Part shown: piece by piece, positions 34,474-48,735 of the stretch | Layout of the letters: each line of letters opens with the position of its first letter | Numbering within the stretch: position 1 is the first letter of the stretch | From: Purshia tridentata | Taxonomy: Eukaryota; Streptophyta; Magnoliopsida; Rosales; Rosaceae | Assembly (NCBI GenBank): GCA_003254885.1 | Contig: QANT01006779.1 | Coordinates: 113,096 to 177,095, forward strand | DNA length: 64,000 nt | Direction of reading: 5' to 3' | Translations under genes and position numbers: made by a program | The notes under the pieces: model-generated | What the model saw: only the letters and a program-made list of their open reading frames with translations | What the model was told of the DNA's origin: nothing | Databases searched by the model: none

Positions 34474-37400
34474 GAAATGTGGAAAGCTCTAACACTAAGG
34501 GCATCGATTCCATCAAATCGCCGGCGATTTTCCGATCGGCTTTAAAACCCAGAAAAATCGCTGGCTCTTCTGCATTGCAAAGTGTCTCTATAATTCCAAA
34601 TATATAAATATTTCTCTTATTAAAAAGAGAAATGAAAGAGACCCTCGGGCTTCGATTTGAAAACTCCAAACACAGAGAGAGAGTGTGTGTGGGGGTTGGT
34701 CTTAAACGCTACTTTCGTAGACTGATTCAAAGAAGGAGCTCTTTCAAAGTGTCGTACGGTCAGTGAGGTTTGTTCTTTGAGAAATTCGAAAAGCAAAAAC
34801 ACGGAATCAGTGGCAGACAGTGAAGAAGAAGAAGCAGAAGAAGAAGGGGAAAGAGAAGGGCAGGTCTTCAAAATCATATGGATTGGGTGGGGTGGGTACA
34901 GCTGATCATTTTATTAATCTTTTTTTCTTTATCATTTTTTTATTTTTTTATTTTTTTATTCTTCAAAGTAGAAAGCCGAAAAAGGAAAATGGCCCTCATG
35001 TTGTGTGTAATTACGGTGAACCTGTTTAACGTTGCTAATTAATCTGTGTTTAATGTTTTTGTCGCTTTAATATTTTCCATAACTCGTCATTAATTTATAA
35101 ATTAAAGGCTCTACCAAATAAGGAAATCCATATTCATACGCATAGTTCTATTCGTTTACAAAAATTAAATAATGTGCGTGGATCAGTTCATGGCGGTTCA
35201 CCACCGCACATGTGGATTAATTATGCTCGTTTCTTATTTTTTGGACCGTGCAAATTAGATGTGACAAATTAATTGCAGTAAGTGACCATATGCCAAAGTT
35301 TATTTTCTTATTCTTTTTTCGGCTTCTTTTTTTTTTAAATAGGCTATTTTTGTTGAGAAAATATTTTTTTATAACTGATACACTGTTATCTTATGTAACC
35401 AATCTAAAATGTCATAACATGTGTAAATTTTACAAATATAAATATATCATCTATTAATACACTTACATATTAAATTAGTATAAAATACACTCAATAATTT
35501 TTCCTTTTAGTAAGAAACTTACTTTTTAATCCTCTTTCAAAAATTCCCTTTTTTTTTCTGGCTTGTGACTATATTCTAATTTCTAACGTTGTAAAATATT
35601 AATGGGCACCTAATGGTTTAAAATATTCAAACCTATTATTCTCATTGTTAAGCTGAAATATATTGGGGACAGGATGGAAATTTCATTTTATTTTTTTCAA
35701 GTATTTGGTCAGACATTATGGCTTGGCATTCACACTTGTGACATGGCCTTTTTATGTTGAATTTATTCATAATCTAATTGAAGTAACTTGGTAAATTAGA
35801 ATTGGTCGAAAATGAAAGTTTGTCTTTACACCCTAGAACTTTCTCCCTCTCTTATAATAAAAATAAAAATAAAAATGAAGTAACCTGATAAGTCACAATC
35901 ATTGAATTTAGAAACTATGATGTATAAGAACGTCAATGTGTGCATTATGCAATTATAACAATACAACATCCCAATTGATGATTGTTGATTTGTTGCCTTG
36001 AGAATAATAAACAAATAAATTGATGACTGTTAGAGGAGGTATGTTGATAAATATTTTTGTTTCTTGCATCTCTCATTCAAAAGTATATTAGACAATAAGT
36101 TTCTAATGTATCATACTCACTAATAGACTATAATAGTTTATAAAAGCTACTTTTTTTTATTACTAATCCAAAATTTATCAAGAAGTACCAAATTATTGAG
36201 TTTGGAACTTTTGATATTGTTATTTTATCTTGTAATGAGTTTAGATTTAGTTGGTAACTTTAGTTTATATGAGAGAGATTTTTTTTTCTCTAAATTATTG
36301 GGATATAAGTATAATGCTCAATTACACAATTATTTGTACCTAGTTCATTAGTCGGAAAAGGAAATTACGTAATTCTTAAAAAATGCTCAAGTATAATGGA
36401 GAATCTCAACTAAAGCAAAATATTCTATCATTTCTGCAAAGCACGAAAGAAATTATATATGGATATTATTTTTTAATCCTATAATAATTTATACCAACCC
36501 AAAAAAAAAAAAACCAAACCACAATTTGGTTAAATTAAAAGAAACAAAACAATAGATGGATGGATGGATGTACAGTCATAATATAACCCAAATTAAGCTC
36601 TGACCCGCCACATACGGATAATATTGAGTCCACTTAATCCACAAGTATATGAGCTCTATCTGTTTCATAATTTTTAATACATGGATGCTTTGTATTATTT
36701 CTGGTTGTATTTCTTATTCTGCTTTTAAAATGATATACACAAGGTCAAAATGATATACGCAACGTAGGGTATGAAAATTAAATTAGAAAAACAAAAGAAC
36801 CAACCTACCTATTATTCTTTCTTACTTTTTTTAAAGCCAAACCAAATTATTATTTTTGGAAAAGAAATATGAAAATTTGATATATATGGGTGTGTACAGT
36901 AACTCCCAAGTCACAAGCCATAAATTTTGCAAGGTTAGATTGTACTGTTGTCAGACTACCCAGCAGAGGTTCAGAAATATTGATGGTTGCATTGCACGGG
37001 TCATAACTGCCCGCCCCTTATATAGCTATATATGTCCAATGGCAACACAAAACTCTCAGTCAAATACCCAAAAAAAACACACAAAAATCTCAGTTGATTC
37101 AAAGGTTTAAACCTAGTCAATTTGAAAACTCACCCAACCTTTTATGAATGCCATGGCCTATCTAGGCTCAGAGCAAGTTGTCTTGGGTCCTTGCTCAGTT
37201 GTTCCCTCTCAAATTGATAAACAATGTTGACTCCTGTGACCCACTATATAAAATATGCACAAATTAATGGGTTCTTATCCTCAAAGCTCTACGCTAATGC
37301 AATTTGGACTAAAATATTATGAATGAATAAATACGAGATTCCCAATACATATTACATAATTCAAATACATGTAATTGTGCCTTTTTTTGAGCATCACATT

Positions 37401-37551
37401 TGAATTTTTGGGTTAAATGTGATTTAGATTTGTAAATGATATAAGAGCTTAAGGTTACTTAAAAATTGATAAAAAAAAGAAGGGTTACTTTGAACATTGG
37501 AAATGGAATAGGGGAAAGGTACTTTCTAACCATTTTGTAATAGACCATGTT

Positions 37552-37583
<32 letters not shown>

Positions 37584-39311
37584 TGTTGCATAGTTTGAAA
37601 CTAGGTATATTAATTACACTACTCTTGGTTTGAATGGAAAGAGATGGAAAACCTCTAAAACAAGAAACAGACCAAAACCCAAGAATTTCAATTTCTTTGG
37701 GGAAGCGCATATAAAATGAGAAGGGCAGTTAGGTTTGGTATTTTGCTGACCTACATAAATGCTCACATAAAGTATTTAATTTGTTTTTTTTGCTACTTTG
37801 ACGTTCTTTCCCATTTGTTTAATCCAATTAATTAGGTATAATCCAATTAATTACGTCTAATCCATCATTGTCTCCAACTCCAAGGGTGCTTGCTTACTGA
37901 TATTAGTTAGCATACAGGCTGACAGCTCATCCAACATAATTAAAATGAATATAAAATTTTATTTCTGTGTTGTTTGTTGAGAACTGTCAACCCCAACGGC
38001 ACGGATAGACGTTTAACCATAAATTAATTAAAAAGGTGCAAACTGCAAACTGTCCCTGTTAGGTCTACTGCCATAATCTTATTTAGATTCTATACATGTA
38101 AAGAGGTCATGACATATACATATACTTTCTCATCAAGCATTATCCATACGCCTACTTTTGAATTAATGATTTTCATTTTTTATGAAGGAATTAATCACAT
38201 AATCTACATTATGTGATTATGTTCGGTTAGACATATATTAATGATACACCAATCTGATTATTCCTTCATTATTTATCATACAAGCGATTGATATTAGTAT
38301 TTATTCTCTCTTTTCACATGATGTAAATTAGCAACTTAATTAAGAAGAGCATCTCATTAATTAGTAAGAGGCTTGGTCCAAACAAAAAGGGGAGCGAGCA
38401 AGGCTACATGTTTGATCTTCAGTTCACAAATAAAAATAAAAGAATAAAAAGGTTACATGTGTGATGCTTCTTCCCTTTTGGGTTGAATATGAAGCAAACA
38501 GAAAAAGGTCTCACGGACTAATGAATAATGATGTAGCCTATCCTTCTGATTCTGAAAGTTACTCGTACTCGCTTGGCCCTTTTTGTTGTGCATCGATCAA
38601 CGGCCACCATTAATTCAGAAAAAGACATATAGGTTTTACGTCAAATTGCTAAATATCAAACACTTTGACCGCATGCTCATCACAGGACTTCATGGACAAA
38701 CACTAGTGCAGGATTAAAAGCTCAAAATTGACATTATCTTTCCCCCATTTTTTGTAATTAAATCATGTCCAAAACAAAAAACTACATGCTTGATTGAGCT
38801 CGTGATTCTGCAATTGAATATCTCATTAGCAGAAAAATTGAGGATAATTAATATTTAATTACATGCGTTATTTTATTTCAATTTAATATTAAATGGATCT
38901 TAATTGGCATGCCTGCTATTATCAATTCTTTAATTATGGTCTTTAGCTTCAAAAAGGTCAGGTCATGAAATCGAAGCATCGATCTAAAAAGTTAATATTT
39001 CTTCAAGTTATTATAATCTAAAAGTCAGCCCATGCGAGAAAAGTTATCAATTTGCACTTTCGAATGATAACTAGAGTATTTTGAAACAATAAGAAAAAGA
39101 AAAGGAAGAAACACAAGAGACCTAGAAGGAGAAAGAGTGACAATTGAAGTATTTGTGATCAATAATGCTATTTAGTTAATTGTTAGAACACTACGAGATT
39201 CTAATAGAAATTTTTTCTTTACCCAGAAATAGAAAAATTCCAACTCAAAAGTATGTCCATAACAGTACCTTTCTTGGCTTATTTGCATGTGATCATATCT
39301 GCATATGTTAT

Positions 39312-39355
39312 ATAATATATGTCATGTGTCATTATAATATATGTTATGTGTCATT
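39312..39355. repeat. 22-bp tandem duplication
   Basis: Two adjacent 22-base copies starting ATAATATATG, differing at one position (GTC versus GTT). Confidence 0.8.
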
Positions 39356-41200
39356 AATGTAGCAATTGTGTGTAATATACGTGGCATAGGTCTGCAACAG
39401 CAAAATGGTACACAAAACAAAAAAAAAGAAAAAGAAAAAAGAAAAATGGATCGGCTATATATGGTGTCGATGAGTAGAATAAAATTTAGGTTAAACGTGT
39501 TGAATGAGTAACGCACAATAATGGTAATAATAAATATCTTATACATACATGTAAGATGGAATATTGAATTGTAGAAATGGGCAGAGATTTCATCGAGAAA
39601 GATTACAAACAGAAAGAGCCATGAATATATTATATGGGAGTAAACTAGTAAAGCAGCACATGCAGCACCTATGGGTTGTGTGGTGTACAAAATTACAAAC
39701 TTGCAATTATAAGACAGAAATTGTCGAACAAAGTGTTGTTGCCTCTTGAGTCTTGAGAGTTGAGGGTTGAGGATGAAAGCCCCATTAATTATTGATATGA
39801 AACTCATCATTTTGGTAGGTACCCAGAGGGCAGTGAAGTGCAGTACGTACGCCAAAACCAGCAAAATGGGCTCTGCGGGCAGTGGTTGCTGGCTAGCTTA
39901 GCTACTATTATCTTTTTCTAACCAAAAAGGTCAAAAGGAGAGTGCAAAACACCATACGTACTATGTGGCCCATGTCTTTAGCCACACACCACATGACAAA
40001 GGATTAACAAAGGGTGTCACTGTTTTTTGACAAGACGAGGGTTTGGTTTGGTATGCAAACACAACCAACAATTTACAACAAGACAAGGCGTGTCACTATT
40101 TTTGGTTGCCCAAATCCGACTTCAACGAAATTCCTTATCTTCGTATGGTCGGCTCAGAAATTTTGGCATCCATTAAAACATGCTCTGTTTTATACGAAAT
40201 ATTTATAACATATACTTTCCATGCCTCTTATTGCCTAACACCTTATGAAGTAATTGTAGCTTTCGAACTTCACTTTGCAGCCGTGACGCATACCAACTAC
40301 CAAGCTTTAGAACATTGCATTTATTCCTAACCATTTCTGATAGATGGTAGTTGATATTATCATCACAAACCCTCCAATACTGTCATTTCAAGTTTCAATA
40401 TTTATAGAATATAATGTTAATTATATTGTTATACTTTGTGTCTAAATCACTTTTTTAGTAAATAGTAACCTAATTAATGATTATAATCCAGGATCATATT
40501 ATAACATCTTACATAAAACTATCATTAACGCTAGCTTCATATGTGCCTATTATTATGTCTTTCATGTAAAAATATAGAATGTCGTTCCATATTAAAAGAA
40601 TATAACTTTGCACGATGGTTTATAATGGCTTATAAGCGTCTTGCCCATAAACAACTTACATATATTATAATATTAGTACTGCTGCAGCCTTGAATATTTT
40701 GTTTTTTGAATGATATGGTGGGAGCCCTCCCATAATAACAGGTTGTGGGACCTCAGTGCTGCCCACTTACGACCATTGGGTTACAGCCCAGAACAAGTTT
40801 TCATATTTCAATTTGGTAGAGTAATAAAATAATATATAATACGAGAGTACTCAAGTTATCAATTATGAAAATGAAATTTGTATAAAGAAAAGTCATACAA
40901 ATTATGTGGGGTGCACCCTCATAAATCTAGTAACTGTTTGAAATAGGAAACATCATAAATTGACCGCAACAACTTAATTGTGTACTTCAAGCATATGACA
41001 TAGTCACATAGCCCATGATACCAAACTTCAAATTGATGTCTAATAATAAATAAAGGAAAAATGGAAGTCAGTTGGTGGATTGGGACCATGTGGTTAATGA
41101 GATTTGAAAATGTTAGAGCGAAAATGAACAATTTACTATAAACTCTGCATACCTCAGTTTGCAGTTCAGTCTATAGTCTATTAAAATTGAATAGTCAATT

Positions 41201-41389
41201 TTGGGGTGCGAAAATACAAGAAAGGTTGAAGTTGTTGTGGTGGAAAGTACTAATTGTGATTTGTGGGTAATTTGGCCACTTCCTGATATGGTTGAAGAGA
41301 CACAGACCCATCTCTTTCTTGGATGCCAAATTGCAAAACTGGGTTGGTTTTTAAACATAATGGGGGGAAATCAGAGTTGTTGCATTTAG
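41201..41389 (+). pseudogene. Possible relic of a LINE-type reverse-transcriptase zinc motif
   Basis: A 62-codon open frame ends in EETQTHLFLGCQIAKLGW. This resembles the zf-RVT motif that follows the reverse transcriptase in plant non-LTR elements (pattern E-x-x-x-H-L-F-x-x-C-x-x-A-x-x-x-W). No RT core was seen nearby. Weak evidence. Confidence 0.3.
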
Positions 41390-42328
41390 TTTCTTTCTTG
41401 GTCAGTGGATGATGTGGCTTTGATAAATCATTGCTCACAATTACAGTTAATGTGAATGAGTCGGTCATAAATTCATAATAGAGCAGAGATATAGAAAGCA
41501 AGAAACAGAAACAATTTTAAAAGATGAAAAAGATGATGACGAACTCAAGAATGGGAAAGAGAACAAGTCAGTAGATCAAAAAAAGAAAGAAATTCACTTC
41601 TTCTTTTTTTGTGAATTATGATGGTATTAATTAGTGTTGAATTAGGTATTTAGGTCCTTTTAAGGCGTAAACCATGATGATAAAGGGATGTGCAGTTAAA
41701 AGGAACACCTAACAAACACAGTCACAAAATCTTCACCTCCTTTCCAAACTTTTATCCGAACGGCCCAAGCCCAAAGGAGAACAATGTTGGATTACAGGTT
41801 TTTTATTGACATTTAAAGGCCCAGTAGATACATGCTCTCTTTAAGTCTTCATGGCTAACAAGTGGAATCCACTCATATCATATGTTACCCATACAGGTGA
41901 TCCAAAATTCCATATAGTTATATATATATTTTTTATTCTTTCTATTGAATTTGGGCAGATCAAAATTGTCATTCAATATTTACCTTTATTGATGGATAAG
42001 TTAAAAAACACAACAAAGTGTTATGTTTTACCAGGCAACTACTGTACACCTAAAGATGAGAACTGGACCACATAACACAGTTCTCAGTTTCTCATCACCA
42101 AGGAAGCACGTTCCCCCTCATGGCTGACTTTGAGTCTTTGACGCCTGAGGCTGAATCTAGCCCAGGAGTACGTGCTTCAAAAGTTAAAACATATACAACC
42201 TTTGATTTACATTTGATTAGTGTACTAAAACTGAATTATCAAATTTCTAAACGAAAACAACTGTGGTTGCAGTCAAAATTTACATGTATTTTAGTAAATA
42301 AGTTCATTATTAAATTAAGCTAAGCCTA

Positions 42329-44091
42329 CTACGACGACCGTAGCTGTATTTCATGATAAAAAGACGAGTAATGATCGGAGTTTGGACAAAAGACTTTGCG
42401 AAGCTGGTTATACTTTTGGATGTCAAAGTTATTGATTTTCATGAGACGCTGTTGTTTGGTCTTGAAACGCCGCTGATAGTACCCTTGGAAAGTGGGCTCT
42501 GTGGACGTCCTCAGAAAGAAGGTGTAGCCCAGAGCGAAGTGAATTGAGGCCACGAAGAAGCAAATTGGCTCCATCACATCCCAACTCAGCTCCCAAAAAG
42601 TCAGCCTCATCGCACCAAGACTTTGGGCTAATAAAAAGCCCAGCCCACAGTAGAGTTCACCATGGACCAAGGCCCTCGCTTTCTGGTCTATCACTAGCTT
42701 TTGCTTCTCCAATTGCTCCAGGTCTTTTTTTCTTGAATCGCTTGGGAGGGCTATGGATTCACAAATTATGGTCTCCATTGATTTTGCCACCTATAAAATT
42801 GGACATTAACTTGGTCAGATGTCACGAAACCAAAGCAGCAGTACTGTACATGCATGATGATATTAAAATGATACATATGGACATACTATTTTGTAATTTG
42901 TGTATATATATATTTTTTGGTACAGTGGCTGGCTAATTCCAAAAATCAATGAAAAATACATGAATACCAAGAAGGCCCTTTTGATCCACATCCACATAAA
43001 TGGATGACACCTCTATTTTAGATATCAGTTAAAACGATTCACATTAGTGGGTCATACGTTTCGTTTCACGTATAAACTAATCATCCATATTAATTAATTA
43101 ATTAAGATGGTCTAAATAAAAATACTTTTCTAACATTTTAATAAATTAAGCTCCTATTTCTAACAGATGGACAGCTCAACGAGCCATGCATGCGGCGTGT
43201 CAATCGACTAGGGTAGTACTACCACTCGCTCCCTTCAGCGCGTGGAAAACAACTCACAGACACTCCTTGCTCACCCGTCACCACCCTCGTGAGTCGTGAG
43301 CGATGAATGAAACTAACTTACACGTACTCAGAAGTCAGAATTCCACAGTCCACAGTCTTGGGGTACCACCAATCTCACTGTAATGAACTCTCAGTTGCCA
43401 AGCAGGCAAGAATGACGTGTGCCAAGGCTAATTCGGTAATTTCAAAAATTAAGCAAAAAGAGAAAATTGAAAACTTTTGAGATTCACGAAGCCGGGAAAA
43501 AAAGAAGTTATCAACCTGCTCCGGTCGGAGAAACACTATGTTTCCCAAAACGATGACGTTTCCGGACTCGTCCATCATCTTCGCGAACTCAGCGCCTTGT
43601 TCTTCGTTCTCGCAACTTTCCGCACAGATCCGAGTGAACTCGGAGTACGAAATCGAGCTCTCCGGAATCTCTCTTAGCTTCGCCTTCAGCTTCTCCACCT
43701 GAGAGAGCCTCAGAATCTTCTTCGCATCGATGACGGATATTCCGTACAGAGAGTCTGCGGCGGTCAGATCAGGCGGCGGAGAGCTCAGTCCGGCGAGCCG
43801 GTGTCGATCTCCGCTAAAGTTGATGCCTCTGAGCTTCTCCCGGAGCTTCTCTCCGACCGGTACGGAGAGGAACTCCGGGAGCTTCTGCGCCGACTGGTTT
43901 AGGGCTCTCCGGTGAAGGAAGCGACGGAAAAATCCTTTGTCGGCGGAGTCCGGTGAGGTGAGATACTCACGGTGGAAGTTTGCTCGGGCGGCATTCGGCG
44001 GCACGATGGTTTGGTGGTCAAGAATGACCGACGGTGATGAAGCTCTGCTAGCGTCGAATGCACGCCCGGCAAGCGCTTTACGGAGAGCCAT
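42329..44091 (-). CDS. MCU: Mitochondrial calcium uniporter (MCU), plant type
   Basis: The pore-forming subunit for Ca2+ uptake across the inner mitochondrial membrane. Exons 44091-43516 and 42790-42329 join in phase 0 to 345 residues, as usual for plant MCUs. The N-terminus ([20 protein letters not shown]) is Arg/Ala/Ser-rich, fitting a presequence. A conserved matrix domain follows ([35 protein letters not shown]) and a coiled-coil-like stretch (about 208-232). Two membrane helices (about 239-258 and 267-285) flank the selectivity-filter motif WDVMEP (262-267; the DIME box). The intron after LRPEQ is at the usual plant position, as far as I recall. From memory it resembles At5g42610, the neighbour of the At5g42620 metalloprotease, matching its position here. 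Confidence 0.95.
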
Positions 44092-45424
44092 TTATGAGTG
44101 AATGAGCAGAGAGCTCAGAGAGAGCTCCCGGTGAAGGTTTGATGTGTGTGTTGAATGACTCTTGAGCAATGCTGGTGACTGATGAGGTAGATATTTATAG
44201 CCCAAGGCCCAAGGGTCCAAAGTAACCGGAACTTATTCAAGTTTGAGAATATATAATATTGTTTGGTAATTATTAATTTTTTTTCTGAACTTTTGTTTTA
44301 TTGGGAAGAGGTTTTGAGCAGAATCTGTGGTAAATTTAAATGGAAGTACTTAAAGGAATCTTTGGTAATTAGTTTTTACGGAGTGATTTTTGAACAGAAT
44401 AAAAGTGGGAGAGATTCTTTTGAATAAAATAAATAAACAATTGGACAAAAAAATAAAAAACAAATTATCGACTTTTATGGTTTTACCTCCCTGAAAATTT
44501 CTCATTTCATTAATTTTGTACATTAGTAAGTAAAAAAAAGTTCATTGGAACCTCTCATGTAATAGATACTATTTAATTTAATAACCATAAAAAATAGTAA
44601 GTGAATTAAAGTTAAACTAATAGGAATGAACAAGTTGATTCTGATACTTGATTTTATATAATATTGGAAAGAATTATAATTGAATTTGTCATTTGTGAGA
44701 TTAAAGAAAATGTGTAGATTTGAATTAAACGTCAGCAAGTAATCAACATGGACGAGAACGAGGGTAGATCACGCGATTTCGACCGCGCGTGTTGGTTAGC
44801 GAATCTTGTTTACTTAATGACGTCATGGAGATATTGTGGAAGAAATACCAATGTAACTTCATATTTTTTTATCTAAAGTCTGGAAAAGGAAAAAGAAAAG
44901 TTCAATAACAAAGAAGCATTCTCACGTTGTCTTACTCTTATCTAGTTTTTAGAATTGATTATTGTATATTTTAAAAAATTTATATATAATACTTCATTAT
45001 GTTTTAAAAATATATATATAAATAAAAACTCATTTTATCGTGAGATCTTTCATGGTCTATTTTATATAGATTTAAATAATTCGAATTGTGAATTCTTTCG
45101 GTTTATATTTGAAGATTATTTTGGTAAAAAATTAAACAAATCAGAAATTATTAAGTTATTTAATTTTATTAAATAAATAAACAAACAAAATATTTTTAAT
45201 AAATATTTAAAATAATAACTATTTAATCAAACAAATAAATAATTTAAGATTTAATTAATTTTATACAATGATGATTATTTAATGAAGATTTAAAATGTTA
45301 ACCATTTCCATTATGATTATCATAATATAATAAAGATTGTACTCCACAAGAAAATTAAATACAATGATCGCTGGGTTTAAAATGTGTACAATTAATTGTT
45401 CTTTACGATTGTTTTATATGCTTT

Positions 45425-45466
45425 AAGCTTGATTAATTCAACCCTGGCAAAAAAAAAAAAAAAAAN

Positions 45467-45500
<34 letters not shown>

Positions 45501-45512
45501 TGATTAATTCAA
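45425..45512 (+). mobile_element. Mini poly(A) retroinsertion with perfect 17-bp target duplication
   Basis: AAGCTTGATTAATTCAA at 45425-45441 and 45496-45512 is identical. Between them lies CCCTGGC followed by about 45 As with one N at 45466. The tail length is uncertain because of the N and likely slippage. Confidence 0.75.
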
Positions 45513-46870
45513 GAAGAACGAGAAATGATCGATCTACAGAGGTTGTTTGTTTGGGGCCAGGTAAATGATCTATAGAGTTAATTTGCAATTATTAGTAGCA
45601 GTAGGCTACTCAGTCTGCCCTCCAGGCCCAGGTTTCACCTATACATCAATCAATGCAAACAGAAATAAATACCCCATCCTATTTTTTTTCAAACAATTTT
45701 ATTCGAATTAATCTTAATAGAAGGGTAGTAATGTCTTTTTAGTTACGGTAAGAAGCGTTCACGTATACAGACTCTTTGGCGCTCAAATCACTTGGGGATT
45801 GTTTTTTACAAAAGACCGTTGAAGTTTTCCAAGGGTTCTGTGCTTTTCCAAATACTATTTGGCATATTCCGAAAGAGTTAATGCTCATAACTTTTAAATA
45901 ACTGACAAATTTTTTTCCAATATGGGATCAAATTAACATGTGTGATTAATGTTGAATACTCTCTCACATTCTCTCATAGAGTGATATATCATTAGATGAA
46001 CAAATTTAATAATTTAATTACTGATTAAATATTTAAAAAATATTCAATTAATGAGGAAACTCAAATTAAGTTTATCATTCTATGTTGGGTGGAGGCTGGA
46101 GGGGCGAATTGGGATAGGCAGTTGTGAGTTGTGGCATAGATGATATACATGTCACTCTCCAGAGCTTTTATATGCTGCATGTTAGCGTTGTGGCCCTTGT
46201 CCTGCTCACTCCATCCTCATATGGCTGCCATTTGCCTTGCAAACCCTGCACCCTTAATTTCCTCGCTGCTTTGTCTGTTTGTTAATTTCTTTGCATTTTA
46301 TTTTTTGTTTTCAATTTCTTGAGAATATATAGAGACACATTGTTTTCATGCTCATGAGGGGAGGGATTCTGTATGATAATACAACGCTGCAGTCTTGCAT
46401 GTTAACCCCAAACGGCAAGAATTTTGGTTATATTCTATAAAATAATATAAGCATGCAATTCCTCTTTTTATTTAAAATTTTTAAAATTTTTAATGTCGGA
46501 TACTCTTAACATTAGATAGTTTGAGATGCTATAATTGAATTTTGCCACCATTCAAATTGTGAGATCGATAGAAAGTTTGACGTGGATGGTATATACCAAA
46601 AAAGAGAGGCTTGCTTTTTATTTGATAGATTTTAAAGATCGATCGAATGCATACATTTGCCGACCTTGTAGTGCAATGAGACTTCTCTCCAACAAAGGGA
46701 GCTAGATGTATTTAATCAATTATAATTTAGAGTTCGGGTAAGAACATATATAGCCAGTTGGGGGTGTATAGAATGAAGGATATATAGAAGAGAGGAAGAG
46801 ATCGATTGATCTAGAATGAATGGTATTATAGATAAATGAAGTTGTTGAACCCGCAATAACTTGAAGAATC

Positions 46871-47118
46871 TTATTGTATTGTATTCCATATCGTTTTTTT
46901 TTTGTTTTAAAAAAAGAAATATATATGTAACACATTCGCATCACATAATATTCTCCTTTCAAAATACACACTAGTTTTTTATTATTTTAAATATACTTTC
47001 TAAAATATATTCCACAACTTAAAAGGTGTTATTGTATTGTATTCCTATCGTTTATAAAAAATAAAAAAAGGCCAAAATCTGATCACATCACACATCTCCT
47101 TTTAAAACATACTAAAAT
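46871..47118. repeat. Local imperfect duplication, period about 158 bp
   Basis: TTATTGTATTGTATTCC-TATCGTTT at 46871 recurs at 47029. Both are followed by A/T-rich DNA and then a CATCACA...TCTCCTTT segment (about 46939-46960 and 47085-47103). The copies have diverged. Confidence 0.55.
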
Positions 47119-47354
47119 TATATTTATACATACTAAATGACATAATTTTTAGGCAGCCTAACAAATAAAAAATTCATATGCAAGATCAAGATGTGTCAAT
47201 TCGTGAGACAGATTGAATTATTAATTACGTATTTATTTAATATATTATGGTTAAGTGATAATTATGTAACAAGAAGGGGTGATATCTCTTCATTTATATC
47301 ATTTTTTAAAGGACATGTTGAAGAAAATTAAGCCTTAAGATGGCATTTCAAAAA

Positions 47355-47388
47355 GGGAGAGTTTTTTTTTTTGAAAGAACGGGAGAGT
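47355..47388 (-). mobile_element. Mini poly(A) retroinsertion with 8-bp target duplication
   Basis: GGGAGAGT at 47355-47362 and 47381-47388 flanks an 18-base insert that on the minus strand reads GTTCTTTC plus an A run. Confidence 0.55.
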
Positions 47389-48425
47389 ATTCTGATGTAG
47401 TTGACAAATTTACATCATGACTTAATATTCCCCTTCAAATACCATCACATGCCTTTGCTAATAATACATCAGAATTAAATTCGATATTAGTTGAGGATAA
47501 ATGCATAAGTTTGCCTATATATGGTAAGTACATACAAATAAATCATTAGTAATATGAGTAACCTTCGTATGAACATATATAATTCTTTTGTTTTTTTGTT
47601 TACTTGAGGAGCATATTTAACTTTTCTTATTCTCTTTTTATTTTTTATTTTACAAAAGCATATATAACTTTCCACTTACAAATTAACTGTTGTATTACTC
47701 GATCACCAATTAAATTTCTATACAATAAGAGAAGCCCGCCGGTTGTAGATACCTCCTCGAGAAAGAGTAGATTCGATTTCAGCTCTCAAATCACGTGAGG
47801 AAGTATTATCAAAATTTTATTTACTTTTCCAAAAATGAAAGAAATTCACAGGAGAAAGACATTTTGCGAGGTTGACTAGGCAATGGTGCATGTAATTATT
47901 GTATATTGAATAATATATGTCCATGCCATAAAGTAAAATTATTTCTCCATGACTATGAAGTTATTGTCTTTTTACTTTTCTTCTAATTTTTTTTTAATGC
48001 TTGAAATAATTATGCTATTATAAGTCTTTTGGAAGAATAAAGAGAGAAGCATAAATAAAAAATTAAAAACAAATTTAGAGCAACATGGTGCGCGAAAGTG
48101 AAAAATTAAATAAACATTTTGTCAGTGATTTTGCTTATTATAGTTCATATACATATTATTTACTAAGCATCCCTTGTATTTTAGGGTCAATGTCAAAGAA
48201 ATGAGCCATTGGAGAGGAAATATATCAAATATTCATTTACCTTTGCGAACTGTTGATACATCAACTCGAAACGGCTAATTGATTCATAATTGATCTTATA
48301 ACACATACAAGTTGGACAAGGGGAGTATGCTAATCTCATCAAGATAGGTAAGTTCAACTACTAGATCCAAAAAGAGGTCAATTTGCCCCTCCAATACATT
48401 GACTTCATGGATTTTGATATATAGC

Positions 48426-48467
48426 TAGTCTCATTTTTTTATTTTTTTTTTACCAAGTAGTCTCATT
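48426..48467 (-). mobile_element. Mini poly(A) retroinsertion with perfect 10-bp target duplication
   Basis: TAGTCTCATT at 48426-48435 and 48458-48467 flanks a 22-base insert that on the minus strand reads CTTGGT plus an A-rich tail with one T. Confidence 0.65.
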
Positions 48468-48735
48468 GTATTATATAATTGGTTAAAAATTAGGTATCCA
48501 AATGTGTGCGTTTCTAAAATCGAGGTAGGATTGGGTTGGGTTAGCATCTTGTGACTCAAAAACAAGTAGTTTAGGATTAGTATATTCTAGCAACACAGAA
48601 GCTCACTTTGTTCTGCTTTCATATATATATATATATATATATATAGGCTCTTAGGATTACACGTACATTTGACATTTCGAGTCACATCGTGCCCACACTA
48701 ATATGCTCTTATGCTTCCTTCTTAAATCTTGGGAG

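Larger units (their letters stand above)
34474..42328. other. Gene-poor AT-rich region
   Basis: The first few hundred bases are the metalloprotease 5' UTR and promoter (CT/GA-rich at 34.67-34.86 kb). No gene is supported from 35 to 42 kb. Present are a TA run (37550-37574), a 22-bp tandem duplication (39312-39355), a candidate mini poly(A) insertion (37451-37490) and a possible reverse-transcriptase zinc-motif relic (41.2-41.4 kb). The 180-residue minus-strand frame at 39322-39864 is low-complexity and hydrophobic, and is not convincing. Confidence 0.55.

Noticed and set aside
39322-39864. 180-codon minus-strand frame
   Set aside because: Phe/Ile/Ser-rich AT-driven composition, with no motif or splice logic; it spans the 22-bp tandem duplication.
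46081-46260. Possible miRNA precursor
   Set aside because: No convincing long stem and no known mature miRNA sequence recognised.
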